Of a stretch of 64,000 nucleotides of DNA, positions 12,957 through 25,620 are shown piece by piece. Every line of letters starts with the position of its first letter. The first letter of the stretch is position 1. Origin of the DNA: Ilex aquifolium (Eukaryota > Streptophyta > Magnoliopsida > Aquifoliales > Aquifoliaceae); assembly GCA_951799425.1 (NCBI GenBank), contig OX637394.1, positions 32,276,001-32,340,000 of the forward strand, written 5' to 3'. A program made the translations under genes and the position numbers. The notes beneath the pieces are model-generated. The model had not been told where the DNA came from. It made no database searches and saw only the letters and a program-made list of their open reading frames with translations.

Positions 12957-13800
12957 GTAATGAGTAATTTCCTTACTCCATATTTCTTTCCCTTCAAAAG
13001 CTTACCATGTCATTCTCAATCAATCGTCAAGCAAAGTCATCTAATATAATTCATCAATTATTGCACCAATCATATTCTTTCTGAATAATTCTTAAAACCC
13101 ATTTGTACAAGAATTAAGTCATCACTTAACATTTAAAATTTTTTTTTTTTTACCCAAAGCAACACTAGCCAACTATTCATACTAATTCCAGACAACTATT
13201 AATAACCTCAAATAAATGGTCATATAACAACCTCCAATCCACTCAGAAGCAACATCACAATTTGTACTCTTATTCCAAAATCGACACAAATACTTATTCA
13301 TTTTACCATGCCCCTCCAATTGATTGTATTTGAACATTGTACTATTTTATAGCCTCTTAGTCACCCTAATGGAAGACACATCCAACTCAACGTTTTCACC
13401 ATAAAATCAAAATTTTCAATCTTTCTGTAATTCTTAATATCTCTATCAATTCCAATAACTTCACCTAACCAAAATTATATAAAGGACGCCACAGTTGACC
13501 TTAACTCCAAGCAACAAAATTGAATTACCACACATTTTTGGCTTCACAAATTAAAGCAACTAAGGGCTAGGCAAAAATAATGGAAATTGACATAACCTAA
13601 AAAAGTTATAACATCATAAATCATCATACCTCGAAGCCTTTTTACTTTCATACATTCTCAGCCAAAATACACTAATACTCTCTGACATCCAAAACTCATG
13701 ACGTAAAAATAATTCATTTGTCACCACACATGTCTCCTAACGATCTCCAATATTGGTGTACCCATTTCCCAACAACTCCCATATAAGACCTAATCCCCAA
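12957..13800 (-). other. Element B leader region lacking gag
   Basis: AT-rich stretch between the protease remnant and the primer site. No gag core, no zinc knuckle and no long frame could be found on either strand. Gag is therefore deleted or replaced. A run of T at 13140-13151 is the only simple repeat noted. Confidence 0.6.
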
Positions 13801-13812
13801 GCTCTGATACCA
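13801..13812 (-). promoter_or_regulatory. Primer binding site of element B
   Basis: GCTCTGATACCA on the plus strand is the complement of the tRNA-iMet-type site TGGTATCAGAGC, 3 bases from the LTR end at 13816. It fixes the minus orientation of B. Confidence 0.9.
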
Positions 13813-13815
13813 AGT

Positions 13816-15895
13816 TGTCACGCCCCGAATTTCCACAAACCCAGGGAGTGAGTGAAAAAGAAAAAGAAAAGTAAATGAAAGGTCATTAGGTTGGATAAAT
13901 TGATTTCTCAATCATTTCCCACGTTTTTCCCAAAGTTTTTCAAGTCATTTTTATTCCATTGTTAGCCTATTCCTTCAAGGTTTCTAAACCCCCCCTTTTG
14001 ACATCACTCCCACCTATTTAAAAGGTGTTTTACACACTTAACAAGTCTTTTAATTTTTCATAAAATTTCGACATAACCTCCTTTGTTTTCCAACCTTTTT
14101 CCCACCTAATATTCACAATTTTCATATGCATAATATCTCACAACCCACCCTCACTCGGTGGCCACAATCCATGTAAATTAAACATACATCCCTCATTCTC
14201 AACATACACATCTAATTGCCCCAATATACACATATGATACTCCTTGTTCTCAACATAAACATCTAATTGCCCCAATATACAAATATGATACTTATTAAAT
14301 AAAGACATCCAACATATCAATTGGGTTTACACCCTTACACTTTAAAATGACCCAAGGTCTATAATCTATTACTTTTCCAAATAGAAATACAAGTCATTTG
14401 GGCTTATGCCCATACATACAAAACATGCCCCAAAGGCCAAATATCCATTCAAGCCCCTTTTCTCTCCTTCCTTTAAGACTTACTCAAGTCTCAAGTACCG
14501 GGAGCCTCATCTGTAATATGATATCCCACGAATGGGTCAGCTCAACCGCTGGTATGGCAAAATACTAATGCTAGGAATAAATTTAAGGCGTGGCATGTGC
14601 AAGTGTACATTTTAAATGCTACAACCCCATAATCCCTCAATACTATGCAATGTCAATATGTATGACACACCCATGCAACTCTATGCCACCCATGTCTCGC
14701 TTCACGGTCCGCCCCCGTCAGCCCGCGAGTACTGTCATTGGCCAGATTTTTGGTTTTTCACCACAGGATCTACACCCTCATAATGCATAGCACCAAGTGC
14801 TCAACCCACACTATGTTCCAAGGATTCATGTATGCCAATATGCCATGGTTTTTCTCAATGTAAATTCTATGGAACATTTCATCAAACACATGGTGTGCAA
14901 CTTAAAATATGCCTCATTCATAAAGTAAAACATAACTTCAAATTCACAACACTTTACCAACTCATGGAATAAATCATAACTCTCAAACCACAAGAGTTTC
15001 TCTACATGAATATAAGCTAGAATATGATAATCCAACCTATATGCAAGGTACACAATTATCATAGCAACAAATAGTCAAGAAACTCAAAGAACACAAAAGT
15101 ACTTAAACCATTAACTCTAAGTTTTCAAAGCAACTACCAACTAAATAATTTTCTAACATCAAGTAAACACCTAAATCATTCAATCAATACATAGAAAGAC
15201 AAGAAAACTTAAATCTATTCCCAACTTAGTAAAACATCATACCTAGAATGATTTTTCTCAAACCAAGAGAGTTGTGTTCGCTTTATAGCCGAACCGATCG
15301 GTGAGAATCTAGCTCTTGTCGAGAGGAACAACTTCTTAGAAGGAAGTCTTGCAAAAATCTTGGCCTAGGAATGAGTTTTGGTGGCTTGAAACTTGAAGAA
15401 CTTAGGGTTTTTCTTCTCTTTTTCTCCAAAAACGTGTACAGCTCTATCTTCAGGCCAAATACTGATATTTTTACACTAAAATGTCTGTATTTATAGTGGA
15501 GGGCAAATGTGCAAAATGACCCTTTTGCCCGTGATGAATTCGGGACCCCGTTACACTACAACCCGTCCCGAAACGCCTTAATTCGACATTCTATTTTAAC
15601 CAAAGTTCTTAAAATTATTTTAAATGAAAATTTTCAAAAAAATATATTTTCGCTAGTGGCCGGGTTTGGCGGGTCCCACCTAGGCCACACGGGATACCTT
15701 TTTTGTCCAATTTTGGGAACTGTTTCCGTTTAGGCTCAAATTCGCACAGTACCTGTATTTTAATATTCTAAGCATGTTTCTCTTCTATGACATACTCAAA
15801 TTATGCTTGTAAACATGACTTATGCTTAAATGATGCATATGTAGTGCCCTACCGACAAATGATGCATGAATAGTGCCCTATCGGCAAAACTGACA
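13816..15895 (-). repeat. 5' LTR of element B (right edge uncertain)
   Basis: The inner edge is firm: TGTCACGCCCC next to the primer site. The outer edge is a guess: TGACA at 15891-15895 would give matching TGTCA/TGACA ends and a 2080-bp LTR. A minus-strand TATA box lies at 15488-15495. Near the proposed outer end, a short duplicated stretch (tagtgcccta at about 15842 and 15871) looks like a U3 repeat. No second copy is in the window to confirm the edge. Confidence 0.65.
15488..15495 (-). promoter_or_regulatory. TATA box of the element B LTR
   Basis: TATTTATA on the plus strand reads TATAAATA on the minus strand, about 400 bp inside the proposed LTR start, as in element A. Confidence 0.55.
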
Positions 15896-17310
15896 AATTT
15901 ATCCTCACTTTTCAGATCTCTACACTTACTGCTGGAATTGATTTAGTAGTATAAATATCTATAATTATGGAAACTCGTGAATAGGTTTTACTAGAACAAA
16001 TTGTTTATGAAATTGAATTTATGAAGTTCTAATACAAGTATATACTTGAGAAATGGAGATAACTGAAATAAGAATTACATGAGAAGGCAAATGAAATGTT
16101 CTGAAGAATAGTTAAATGATTGGTGTCGTATATATAGGTAGACATACCTATGTCTTTTGAATTTCATGGTTATGTGCATTGATGCGTGTTGGATTTCTAG
16201 ATAATCTTAAAATGGATATCTAACTTAAGTAGAAATCGATAATGGGGAAAAATAAAACCAAGTAGACAATTGAAAGAATAATGTGAGGTTGGTATATATA
16301 TGGATAAAATGTGTTGAAAGTTTGATTTGCTAGTATGGAAGTACATAATGGGTATATAAGAAAAGTATATTTGTCAGATCAAATGGAAAGATATTAATAC
16401 TGGTAATACCAGTTCTATGATTATTTTTTTTTGGAGTATAAAACTCTGCTACATTTGTGAAATTTAATTCCACTAAGTTTATCTTGTTATGTTTATGACC
16501 TTTCAAAAAAAAAAAAACAACAAAATTTGTTGTAGAAACATGTTAATGTGGGGGTTGGTTATGCTAAAATATAAGGATTTTACTTTTGTTTGTAGGTACC
16601 GCTGGTATCGAAAATTTTACTATGGAATAACGTATCGTTGTGATGAATATGTAGTTGAGGATTGTTGTACACATAACTAATACACGAAAGTTATGGCTAA
16701 AGGTAGTAGATAAGATAGTTGTGTGAACCTAACTTAAGAATGTTGAAAATAGAATTTCCCAAACCAGGAGTATTATGGGTGGACAATGAGGTCTATCAGT
16801 TTATTTTCAATTGATTACAATGTTATATGAGGACTTGTTGTATGCAATATCAATTCTTATATGATGTGAATATTAATCTAAATAAAATGTGACTTTGGAT
16901 GAGAAAAGGAAGATTGTAAACATATCATAGTGTAAAAATGTAGCTATGATTCCGAGGCAAGTTACCGACAATTAATATGTAATTGTGAACACGAGAGATG
17001 ATAACATCATCGAACTATATGTTTTAGAGGTAAATGATTCAAATGCTTTAGTTGAATCTCTCTTGATAATGATAGAATAATATTGTACGAACAAATTACG
17101 AGAATATGTAGTAAGAGAATGACTGGTGGATATATATGAGTTTGTAAAAGGTTTATAAGATTCTCTAAAATTGAGTATATGTATGTGTATATGTTAATCT
17201 GGTTTTGTTGGACATGTTAAGAAATGTAATATGTTACATTAAATAATTATTTAAAGTGTAGATTAATTTGCTAACATAACGTTGTTGAGAGGTTATGTGA
17301 AAGTTATGAC
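15896..17310. other. Unassigned AT-rich stretch between B and C
   Basis: About 1.4 kb without a recognisable coding domain on either strand. By position it should be internal sequence of element C into which B was inserted, but integrase core motifs expected upstream of the C remnant are absent. It could also be another decayed insert. The largest open frame (16489-16680, 63 residues) resembles nothing known to me. Confidence 0.4.
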
Positions 17311-17823
17311 CAACGAGACAGGAAAGATTACGGAGTGCACAAAGTAGGCAAAAGAGTTATGCAGACAATCGCCGACGTGACTTGAAATTCAAGGTGGGTG
17401 AACGAGTATTTCTACGGGTATCACCTTGGAAGGGGGTCATTCATTTTGGCAGGAAAGGAAAGTTGACCCTTAGGTATATTGGTCCATACATCATCGTAGA
17501 GCGGATTAGAGTTGTTGCATACCGGTTGAAGTTACCAGTAGAGTTGTCCAGGTTGCGTGATGTATTCCATGTGTCTATGCTACGGAAGTATTTGCCTGAT
17601 CCATCACATGTGTTGACTTCAGAACCGATGGAGTTAGCTGAGGATTTGACTTATGCAGAGCAGTCGGTTCAGATTTTGGGTAGAGAGAAAAAAGGTATTA
17701 CGCACGAAGACGATACCGTTGGTAAAGGTGTTGTGGCGTAGTCACTCAGTAGAGGAAGCAACATGGGAGACTGCAGAGAGTATGCGGACTCAATATCCAC
17801 ATTTGTTTAGTCCAGGTAAGTAA
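17311..17823 (+). pseudogene. pol: Integrase C-terminus and chromodomain of element C
   Basis: The frame reads [18 protein letters not shown], then a GEHVF-type domain (GERVFLRVSPWKG), RYIGPY and [10 protein letters not shown], all hallmarks of the gypsy integrase C-terminus. After a run of A near 17687-17693 the frame shifts by one base. It then continues as VKVLWRSHSVEEATWE to PHLF and a stop at 17821, a chromodomain-like tail matching that of element A. Everything upstream in pol is missing or lies beyond element B. Only the last 170 or so codons remain, so this is a dead copy. Confidence 0.88.
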
Positions 17824-17842
17824 TTTCGAGGACGAAATTTTT

Positions 17843-17858
17843 ATTAGTGGGGGAGAGT
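17843..17858 (+). promoter_or_regulatory. Polypurine tract of element C
   Basis: ATTAGTGGGGGAGAGT sits immediately before the LTR start TGTGAGACCC and after the stretch TTTCGAGGACGAAATTT, the same arrangement as in A. Confidence 0.8.
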
Positions 17859-18090
17859 TGTGAGACCCAATCATACATTGCATACATATTAGTATAATCA
17901 TGTGGACTAATTGCAATTATGTGAAATTAGTTATTAGATGGAATTTTGTGTATGAAAATAGTATTGGGTTGATTTTGAAATCACTTAAGAATTTAGGGGG
18001 AGGCAAGCATAATTATTAACTTTGCATGCACCATTTTTACATTTGTTAGCATATGAAGTTGGTGAGTCATGTGGGCTGTTAAGTGGCTAT

Positions 18091-18206
18091 GTGTGTGAGT
18101 GCCGAGTGTGAGTGTGTGTGTTTTAGAGTGAAGACGTGTGTGTGTGTAACTTGAGTGTAGCCGTGTGTGTGTGTAAAAGATAAAATGGTGTGTGTGTGTG
18201 TGTTCT
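18091..18206. repeat. TG-rich microsatellite region
   Basis: Several interrupted (TG)n runs separated by short unique bases, inside the LTR of element C. Confidence 0.85.
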
Positions 18207-18708
18207 TCTTGGCTGAAAACCGAGAGTGAGGGAGAGTGAACAAAAAGAGAAAGAAAAAACAACAAGGTCACATGCAAGGCTAAGGAACAGGAGAGAGAAA
18301 AAAGGGTCTTGCACTTGAGAATTTCGGCCAAGACTAGAAGGGGGAAATGTTGGAGCTTGGTGGTGGGCTTAATGGTGGAAGACAAGTGATGGTGCTTGGT
18401 GGTGAAGGAAGTGGATACAAGAGGTAAGCTTAGTCATATAATCTACTTTCTCTCCTCTTGAATGTATGGATACATTCTAGTGTATGTATTTGGGTATTGC
18501 ATGTGGGTTAAATGTGATGCTTGTGGTAATTGTTCTTTAACTTTCATAAATTCATGGATATAATTTAATTGCAAGAAAGTATGTAATTTTATGGTTTTAT
18601 AGAAAATGGAGTAAATTCAAGTATACTTTTGTATTTGCAATTATATGGGAAATGTTTAATTTAGTGTAATTGGTTCAAATAAATATTATTTTAACAGATT
18701 TGAGAAGA

Positions 18709-18862
18709 CTAGCTCAATCGATTCGAGTAGATAATTTTACTCGACAGGAATGGATTATTTAATTCGACACGAATTGATTATTAAGCTACTAGCTTAATCG
18801 ATTTGAGTAGATAATTTTACTCGATGCGAATGGATTATTTAATTCGACTCGAATTGATAATT
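18709..18862. repeat. Diverged tandem duplication of about 77 bp
   Basis: AGCTCAATCGATTCGAGTAG at 18711 recurs as AGCTTAATCGATTTGAGTAG about 77 bp later. Each copy carries TTCGA-type short motifs (ATTCGAC, ACTCGA) in alternating orientation. Confidence 0.7.
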
Positions 18863-20005
18863 AAACTCGGTTCGAATAAACTATTTCAAACTTGAGCATT
18901 ATTACGTATTAATGTCTGAGTGGAATTGCAAATATTGGGTGTGCTAGGCCTGGAGGCGAACACCTCAAAGTACGCCTCACTCAAAGTTCTGGCAGACGGG
19001 TCATCTACAAGGTAGAATTCCAAGCAAGGTAGGTGCACTACCCTACAACTTTTTGTGATAATTTATTAGACTTTTAAGCATATGTTTTTACTATGGTTAT
19101 TGTTGGGAATAATTAATTGATCAGGGACTCACGGTACATTACGAGAGTCGTTTAAATGACGAGAGAGGATTATGTGATTTCAGTGGTCTAAGTAACATGA
19201 AGTATTTATATAGCTTGAGTTGTTTATGTGATGGGATTTGATTATGTGGTGGAGTCGTCTAAGTAACGTGATCAAAAACTCTCTGTGATGTGGGTCATCT
19301 GAAGGAAAACCATTAATGTGGTTTGGGTTGTCCCACTGATGAATGATATCTATGAGGTGTTACAAGCTTGCGATACATGTGGCCTATGTGGCGCAAAAAC
19401 TTGCACAACTAAATATAGTCTGTGTGGCGGTTGTTGTTTACAAGGCAATTAGTTTGTGTGCGTGTAGGGTATTCTTTGTGAGGAATAATTTAATTATGTG
19501 GAAGTAGATATATGTGCTGTATATTTGGTCGATGTGATATATACAGGTTATGCCTATGCGATGTAAACAAATGTGTATGAGGTGAAGTGTAATTTGAAAG
19601 TAAATATCTAATTCGTGGTTAAGGTTGTTCCTAAATAAATAAAGTTTTATTTATCACTTGTTGTGCTCTTAAATATTAATTGCATATTTGCTTTTACTAA
19701 TGGTCTTAATGACTTTTCAGGAAAAACCATAAAGACGTGAGGAGTCCACTGCCGAGTCTAGAGGGTCGATTGAGATGTCATCATGGGGTTTATTTTAATA
19801 TGACCTTTAAATTTAAATTGTATTATTCTATGTCATATTCTTGAGATCAATATTATGGTTTGTAAATAAGCAGGACTCATGGCAAGCCGTACCACTAAGG
19901 GATTATATGATTATTTTTTTTATATGCTTATTTTTACATAAAGAAAGGTGTATGACAATAATAAGCAGGGATTACAGATATTGTACCCCGGGTTGGGGTG
20001 TTACA

Positions 20006-23000
20006 GGGCTGGTAGTCGAAGTTGGTATGCCGCCTTGCCTATCGCTTTGATTATCTCAAACGGTCCGGTATATCTTGGCGCTAGCTTCCCCTTCTTGCCG
20101 AATCGAAACACGTCCTTCTTGGGTGTCACCTTGAGAAATACATAGTCTCCCACCTTGAATTCTAAGGGTCTCCGTCTGTGGTCCGCATAGCTCTTCTGTC
20201 TACTTTGCGCCGTCCGTAGCCTCTATCGGATGAGTTGAATCTTCTCCGTAGTTTCTCGAACAATGTCTGGTCCTAACAAACTACTCTCATCGGCTTCTAA
20301 CCAACACGTCGGTGATCGGCATGGTCTTCCATACAATGCTTCATACGGTGCCATCCCAATACTTTCCTGATAGCTGTTGTTGTAAGCAAACTCCACCAAC
20401 GGTAAGTGGTCGCTCCAACTCCCCTTGAAGTCCAACGCGCAAGTGTGTAACATATCCTCCACAATCTGGATCACCCTCTCGGATTGGCCATCCGTTTGGG
20501 GATGAAAAGCCGTACTGAAATGTAACTCCGTCCCCATCGCTTGTTGTAGACTCTGCCAGAATCTCGCCACAAACCTAGAGTCACGATCCGACACAATCGA
20601 GAGCGGAACTCCGTGTAATCTCATTATCTCACGGATATACAGCTGGCTCAAAGTCTCGAATGTATCCGTGGTCTTCATACCCAAAAAGTGAGCGGACTTG
20701 GTGAGTCTATCCATAATGACCCACACTGCATTATGCCCACGCGACGTCCGTGGTAAACCCGACACGGAGTCCATGGTGATGTGATCCCACTTCCACTCTG
20801 GAATAGGCAAAGATTGTAGGACTCCTCCTGGCCTTTGATGCTTAATCTTCACCTGCTGGCACACCGCACATTTTGCCACATACTTGGCCACATCTCGCTT
20901 CATTCCCCTCCACCAGTATTGACGCTTCATGTCCCTATACATCTTTGTGCTACCGGGGTGGATAGCAAACTTGGAGCGATGACACTCTCCAAGTATTTCC
21001 TCCTTTAGGGACGAATCATTGGGAACACATAGCTTCTCCCCATATCTCAACTCTCCATTCTTCCAAGACCATCCTTCCATCGCTTCTCCATTCTCCAATC
21101 GGGCTCTAATCAAATCGAGTTCGGAATCCAGGCATTGCAACTCCACCACTCATTGCAGAAGCGTCGGTTGAGCTACAAGGTTGAATAGATATGGTTGATA
21201 CTCCGGTCCATCCACCCATAGATCGTACTCCTCCAATGCATCAATCATTTTCCACCTCTTTACCGCAAGAGAATTGATTTCACCCCGAGACTTCCTGCTA
21301 AGAGCGTCGGCAACTACATTGGCCTTCCCCGGATGGTAGTTGAGCGTGAACTCATAATCTTCCAAGTACTCAATCCACCTTCTCTGCCGGAGATTCAAGT
21401 CTTTCTGTGTGAAGATATACTTGAGGCTTTTATGGTCCGAGAACACTTGAAATTTCTCCCCATATAAATAACATCTCCACAACTTAAGAGCAAACACCAC
21501 CGCAGCCAGCTCCAAGTCATGTGTGGGATAATTCTGCTCATGCACCTTGAGTTGCCTCGAGCCATAAGCCACTACCTTCCCTCCTTGCATTAGAACGCAC
21601 CCAAAGCCTCGTAGTGAAGCATCGGTGTAGACATCGTAGCCTTCCCCACTACTCGGAATAATGAGGATAGGTGCCGTGGTCAACTTCTCCTTCAAGGTGC
21701 GGAAAACTAGTTCACACGCTTGAGTCCATGAAAATTTCTCCCCCTTCTTTGTAAGGCGAGTCATCGGCATCGCAAGCTTGGAGAACCTTTCCACAAACCT
21801 ACGATAATAGCCGGCTAACCCCAAGAAACTCCGTACTTCCGTCACGTTCTTCGGTGGTTCCCATTTCATCACGGCCTCAATCTTTGCGGAGTCGACCGCT
21901 ACTCCTTGCTCGGACACAACATGACCAAGGAACTTCACTTCCTTCATCCAAAACTCACACTTGCTCATCTTCGCATATAACTTATGTTCTCTCAATGTTT
22001 GTAGCACAATAGAGAGATGATGAGCATGTTCCTCCTGAGTCTGTGAGTAAACCAATATGTCATCAATAAACACAATGACAAATTGATCGAGGTAAGACCG
22101 AAAGACTCTGTGCATCAAATCCATGAAGGCTGCGGGGGCATTAGTCAATGCGAACGGCATCACCGTATACTCGAAATGACCATACCGGGTACGAAAAGCA
22201 GTCTTAGGAATATCCTCCTCCTTAATCCGCAGCTGATGATACCCCGTGCGAAGATCAATCTTGGAGTAATACTTCGAACCCTTCAATTGATCAAATAAGT
22301 CATCAATTCTCGGCACCGGATACTTATTCTTCACGGTAACCCGATTCAACCTCCGGCAATCCGTGCACAACCGTAGAGTCTCATCCGTTTTCTTCACAAA
22401 GAGGACCGGGGCTCCCCAAGGTGAAGTGCTTAAACAGATAAACCCAATCGCCAACAAATGATCCAACTGCTTCATTAGCTCCTTCAAATCCAAAGGTGCC
22501 ATCCGGTAGGGAGCAATAGATATAGGTTCGGTTCCCGGATAGAGATCGATCTTGAATTCAATTTCCCTATGTGGCGGTAATCCAGGTAATTCCTCGGGAA
22601 AAACATCCGAAAACTCCGATACAATTAACACCATATCCGTGTGGAGTTTATCCCTGTCATCTCCCATCAAGCTAGCTAAGAAACTCAATTGATTTCCCGC
22701 TTTCGCTTTTAAGAATCTACTACCCGTAGTAGGAAATGGATGGAAAGAATCTCGGTTATTCACAAAACTAAAAACGACTCCTCCCGATAACTGAAATGTC
22801 ATCCGCTTGCGGAAACAATCCATTACCTCTCGGAAAGCAGACAACAAGTTCATCCCAAAAATCACATCATACCCCTTTATCTCTAAAGCAATCAAATCCA
22901 CAATTAATTCGTGCTCCCCAATGTGAAGCACGCAACCCTTGCAGACTCGGCTAGTATCTAACCGTCCTCCCGTGGGCAAGCTAATATTCATCACATACTC

Positions 23001-24254
23001 TAGCTTTGCGAAACTCAATCCCAAATCAAGTGCATATGTCGTGCGTACAAATGAGTGTGTTGCACCGGGGTCAAATAATATTCGGGCCCAAGAATTATAA
23101 ATAAGGACGATACCTTCCACAACGGCGTTGGCAATGTCCTCCTTCGGCTAAGTCAAAGCAAATACTCTCCCTTGGTTGGCGCCGCCGGGGGCTTGAGCTT
23201 GTATCGGTCGCTGCGGTGCAGGCCTAGGTGGTGGTGGTTGGGCTGCTGGTACCTGTCTGGCGGTCTGGATAGGCCCCTGAGGTGGATAAATTGGGCAATG
23301 CATCCGAAGGTGTCCCACACCTCCGCATGCAAAACAGGATCGTGGGGTAATACCGGCTCTAGTCTGAAGGTCTCCCTCTCCTTGGGCTGTCAAAAGTCAC
23401 TGTCCACCTGTCTGGTCTGGGCGACGGTATGGTGTCGGTCTCTGTGCCCCTCTATTGCTAGCACCCGTCCGGATCGGACCTCCTCTCGAGAAGCCCTGTC
23501 GTCGCTGGCTATCCTCTATGTCTCTCTCTACCAGTGCAGCTCTGTCCACCAGGTCCCCAAAATCACGGATCCTGAGAGCTACTAACTTCTCCCTAATGAC
23601 CGGCCTCAGACCCTGCTCGAAGCGCTTGGCCCTGTCGGCCTCAGTAGATATAAATCCCGTAGCATAATGGGATAGCTCGTCAAACCGCCTCTCATACTCA
23701 GCCACAGTCATACTACCCTGTCTTAGTGCAAGAAAATCCGCCTTCATTCGGTCTCTGACCGATTCAGGGAAGTACTTATCTTGGAAAAGTTGATCAAACT
23801 CTTCCCAAGTGAGTGTGTCGGTGTCTCTTCTCCTCTTTATGGCATCACACCAATAGTCGGCCTCCCCCTCAAACAGGTAGGTCGCCAAACCAACTCTCAA
23901 CTCCTCGGCAACTCCCATGCCGTCACAGATCTTCTTCACTCGGCGGATCCATCTATCCGCCTCCAAAGGATTGGAGCTCCCTTGGAAGTTGGGTGGTCGT
24001 TGTCTTAAGAATTCCCGAAGAGCTATCATCCTTCGGTCTCCGTTCTCATTGCCCGGTACTTGAGCGAGAGGATGAGCTCCACCATTGTGGTTGTTGTTAC
24101 CATTTTGGCTTTGTACCAAAGTGGTGAGCTCCCTCAAGCATTGGTAAATGCCTTGCATGGCATCCGGAGGTGGTGGTGGTGGTGGATTTGCTTGACCTCC
24201 ACGGCCACGCCCACGTCCGCGTCCCCGTCCTTGTTCGCCGTTCATCCTGCACAT
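20006..24254 (-). pseudogene. gag-pol: Gag-pol of element D, one frame with four stops
   Basis: Start ATG at 24254 or 24245 (MNGEQGRGRGRG). Reading leftward: gag core (ADRWIRRVKKI), CCHC knuckle (CFACGGVGHLRMHC), protease with DPGA in place of the usual DSGA, RT with FIDD (but MPFALTNAP and LCTDCRRLN in place of common residues), RNase H, integrase zinc site, and an integrase core with SDRDSRF and GQSERVIQ. It is cut in the integrase C-terminus after AAYQLRLPA by element C. The frame never shifts over 4.2 kb; it is broken only by TGA at codon 286 (23397-23399), TAG at 369 (23148-23150), TGA at 1035 (21150-21152) and TAG at 1344 (20223-20225). All four could come from CGA or CAG by C-to-T change. 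Not functional. Confidence 0.95.
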
Positions 24255-24446
24255 CAATTCACGACTTAGTTTCCTTGATGTGCAAGATATAAACTAAAGT
24301 GATATGTAGGATGTCTTGAGTTAAGCACAAGGCATATACAAAATTTAACTTAACAATTTCCTTCACCTTAAACCTACATCTCTAGTGGTAATCCATAACC
24401 TACAGCTCCCATGTAAGACCTATAACCTAGGCTCTGATACCAACTT
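24255..24446 (-). other. Leader and primer binding site of element D
   Basis: The plus-strand GCTCTGATACCA at 24431-24442 is the complement of the tRNA-iMet-type primer site, 4 bases from the LTR at 24447. The rest is a short AT-rich leader before gag. Confidence 0.88.
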
Positions 24447-25074
24447 TGTAACACCCCAAAACACACCCTGAATGGCATTACATTCTAAAACATTCATATC
24501 ATGAGAGCACTAATATAATTCCTTAAGAAACGAGACTCCATTTGTCATCCACAAATATTTACAAAGTGATCCAAAAGAATAAGCCCAAATTATGGCTATT
24601 ACATCTCAAAAATTAATTAAAGTTGCACAGCGGAATAAACAAAAGAAACTAGACTACACAATGTTCCCAAAGAATGTCCTAATCTAGTAAAAAAAAAAGG
24701 AAAGGAGGTCGCTCTATGCGTCCACCTCGGGATCCACACTCCCGTCAAGTGGAGTCTCCCAAGTAGCGGGCTCCTCGACCCTTACTTCCTCCTCAAGCGG
24801 GTAATCTGAAAAATGTTAGCGGTAGGGGGTGAGCACGAAGCTCTGTAGAAAAATTCTCTCAAACCCATACAAGGTTTAGAAAAGCATTTAAAACGGCCGG
24901 TCTCATTTCACAAATAGCATATATAATCTTTGAAGTAAAACAATGACATTTTACAACGGATCTCAAGTTTAAGTAGCAATAGTACTAGAAATGAACATTA
25001 ATAACCAATTCTAATAAACATCCATTTTCAAAATATAAACCATTTTCCACACATTATGTAATATTTTCCTCCAT

Positions 25075-25620
25075 GGCATGAGCATCCTTACAAGGAACCT
25101 CTCACCCCCAAGGTTTGGTTTCTCAAGCATCCTTACAAGGAACCTCTTGAGGAAAATCACATACTGTCCTCTTTTGGCATGAGCATCCTTATAAGGAACC
25201 TCTCACCCTCAAAGCTTGGTTTCTCAAGCATCCTTAGAAGGAACCTCTTGAGGAAAATCACATACTGTCATCTTTTGGCATGAGCATCCTTATAAGGAAC
25301 CTCTCACCCTCAAGGCTTGGTTTCTCAAGCATCCTTATAAGGAACCTCTTGAGGAAAATCACATACTGTCCTCTTTTGGCATGAGCATCCTTATAAGGAA
25401 CCTCTCACCCTCAAGGCTTGGTTTCTCAAGCATCCTTATAAGGAACCTCTTGAGGAAAATCACATACTGTCCTCTTTTGGCATGAGCATCCTTATAAGGA
25501 ACCTCTCACCCTCAAGACTTGGTTTCTCAAGCATCCTTATAAGGAACCTCTTGAGGAAAATCACATACTGTCCTCTTTTGGCATGAGCATCCTTATAAGG
25601 AACCTCTCACCCTCAAGGCA
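25075..25620. repeat. 101-bp minisatellite, about 5.4 copies
   Basis: Units begin at 25075, 25176, 25277, 25378, 25479 and a partial one at 25580, an exact 101-bp period with few substitutions. Each unit contains the half-repeat catccttataaggaacctct twice, in which CCTTATAAGG is a palindrome. It lies inside the LTR of D. Confidence 0.95.

Larger units (their letters stand above)
17859..20005 (+). repeat. 3' LTR of element C
   Basis: TGTGAGACCCAATC to GGGTGTTACA, 2147 bp. The next bases (20006 on) are coding sequence of minus-strand element D, so the right edge is exact. The right-hand target duplicate would be GGGCT. The LTR contains a TG-rich tract (18091-18206) and a diverged tandem duplication (18709-18862). 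The partner 5' LTR is not in the window. Confidence 0.9.

Noticed and set aside
16489..16680. 63-codon Cys/Tyr-rich frame in the orphan stretch
   Set aside because: Too short, no start context or family resemblance, in AT-rich sequence with many stops.
25075..25620. CRISPR-like array
   Set aside because: Units are directly adjacent 101-bp repeats with no unique spacers, in plant retrotransposon LTR; a minisatellite.
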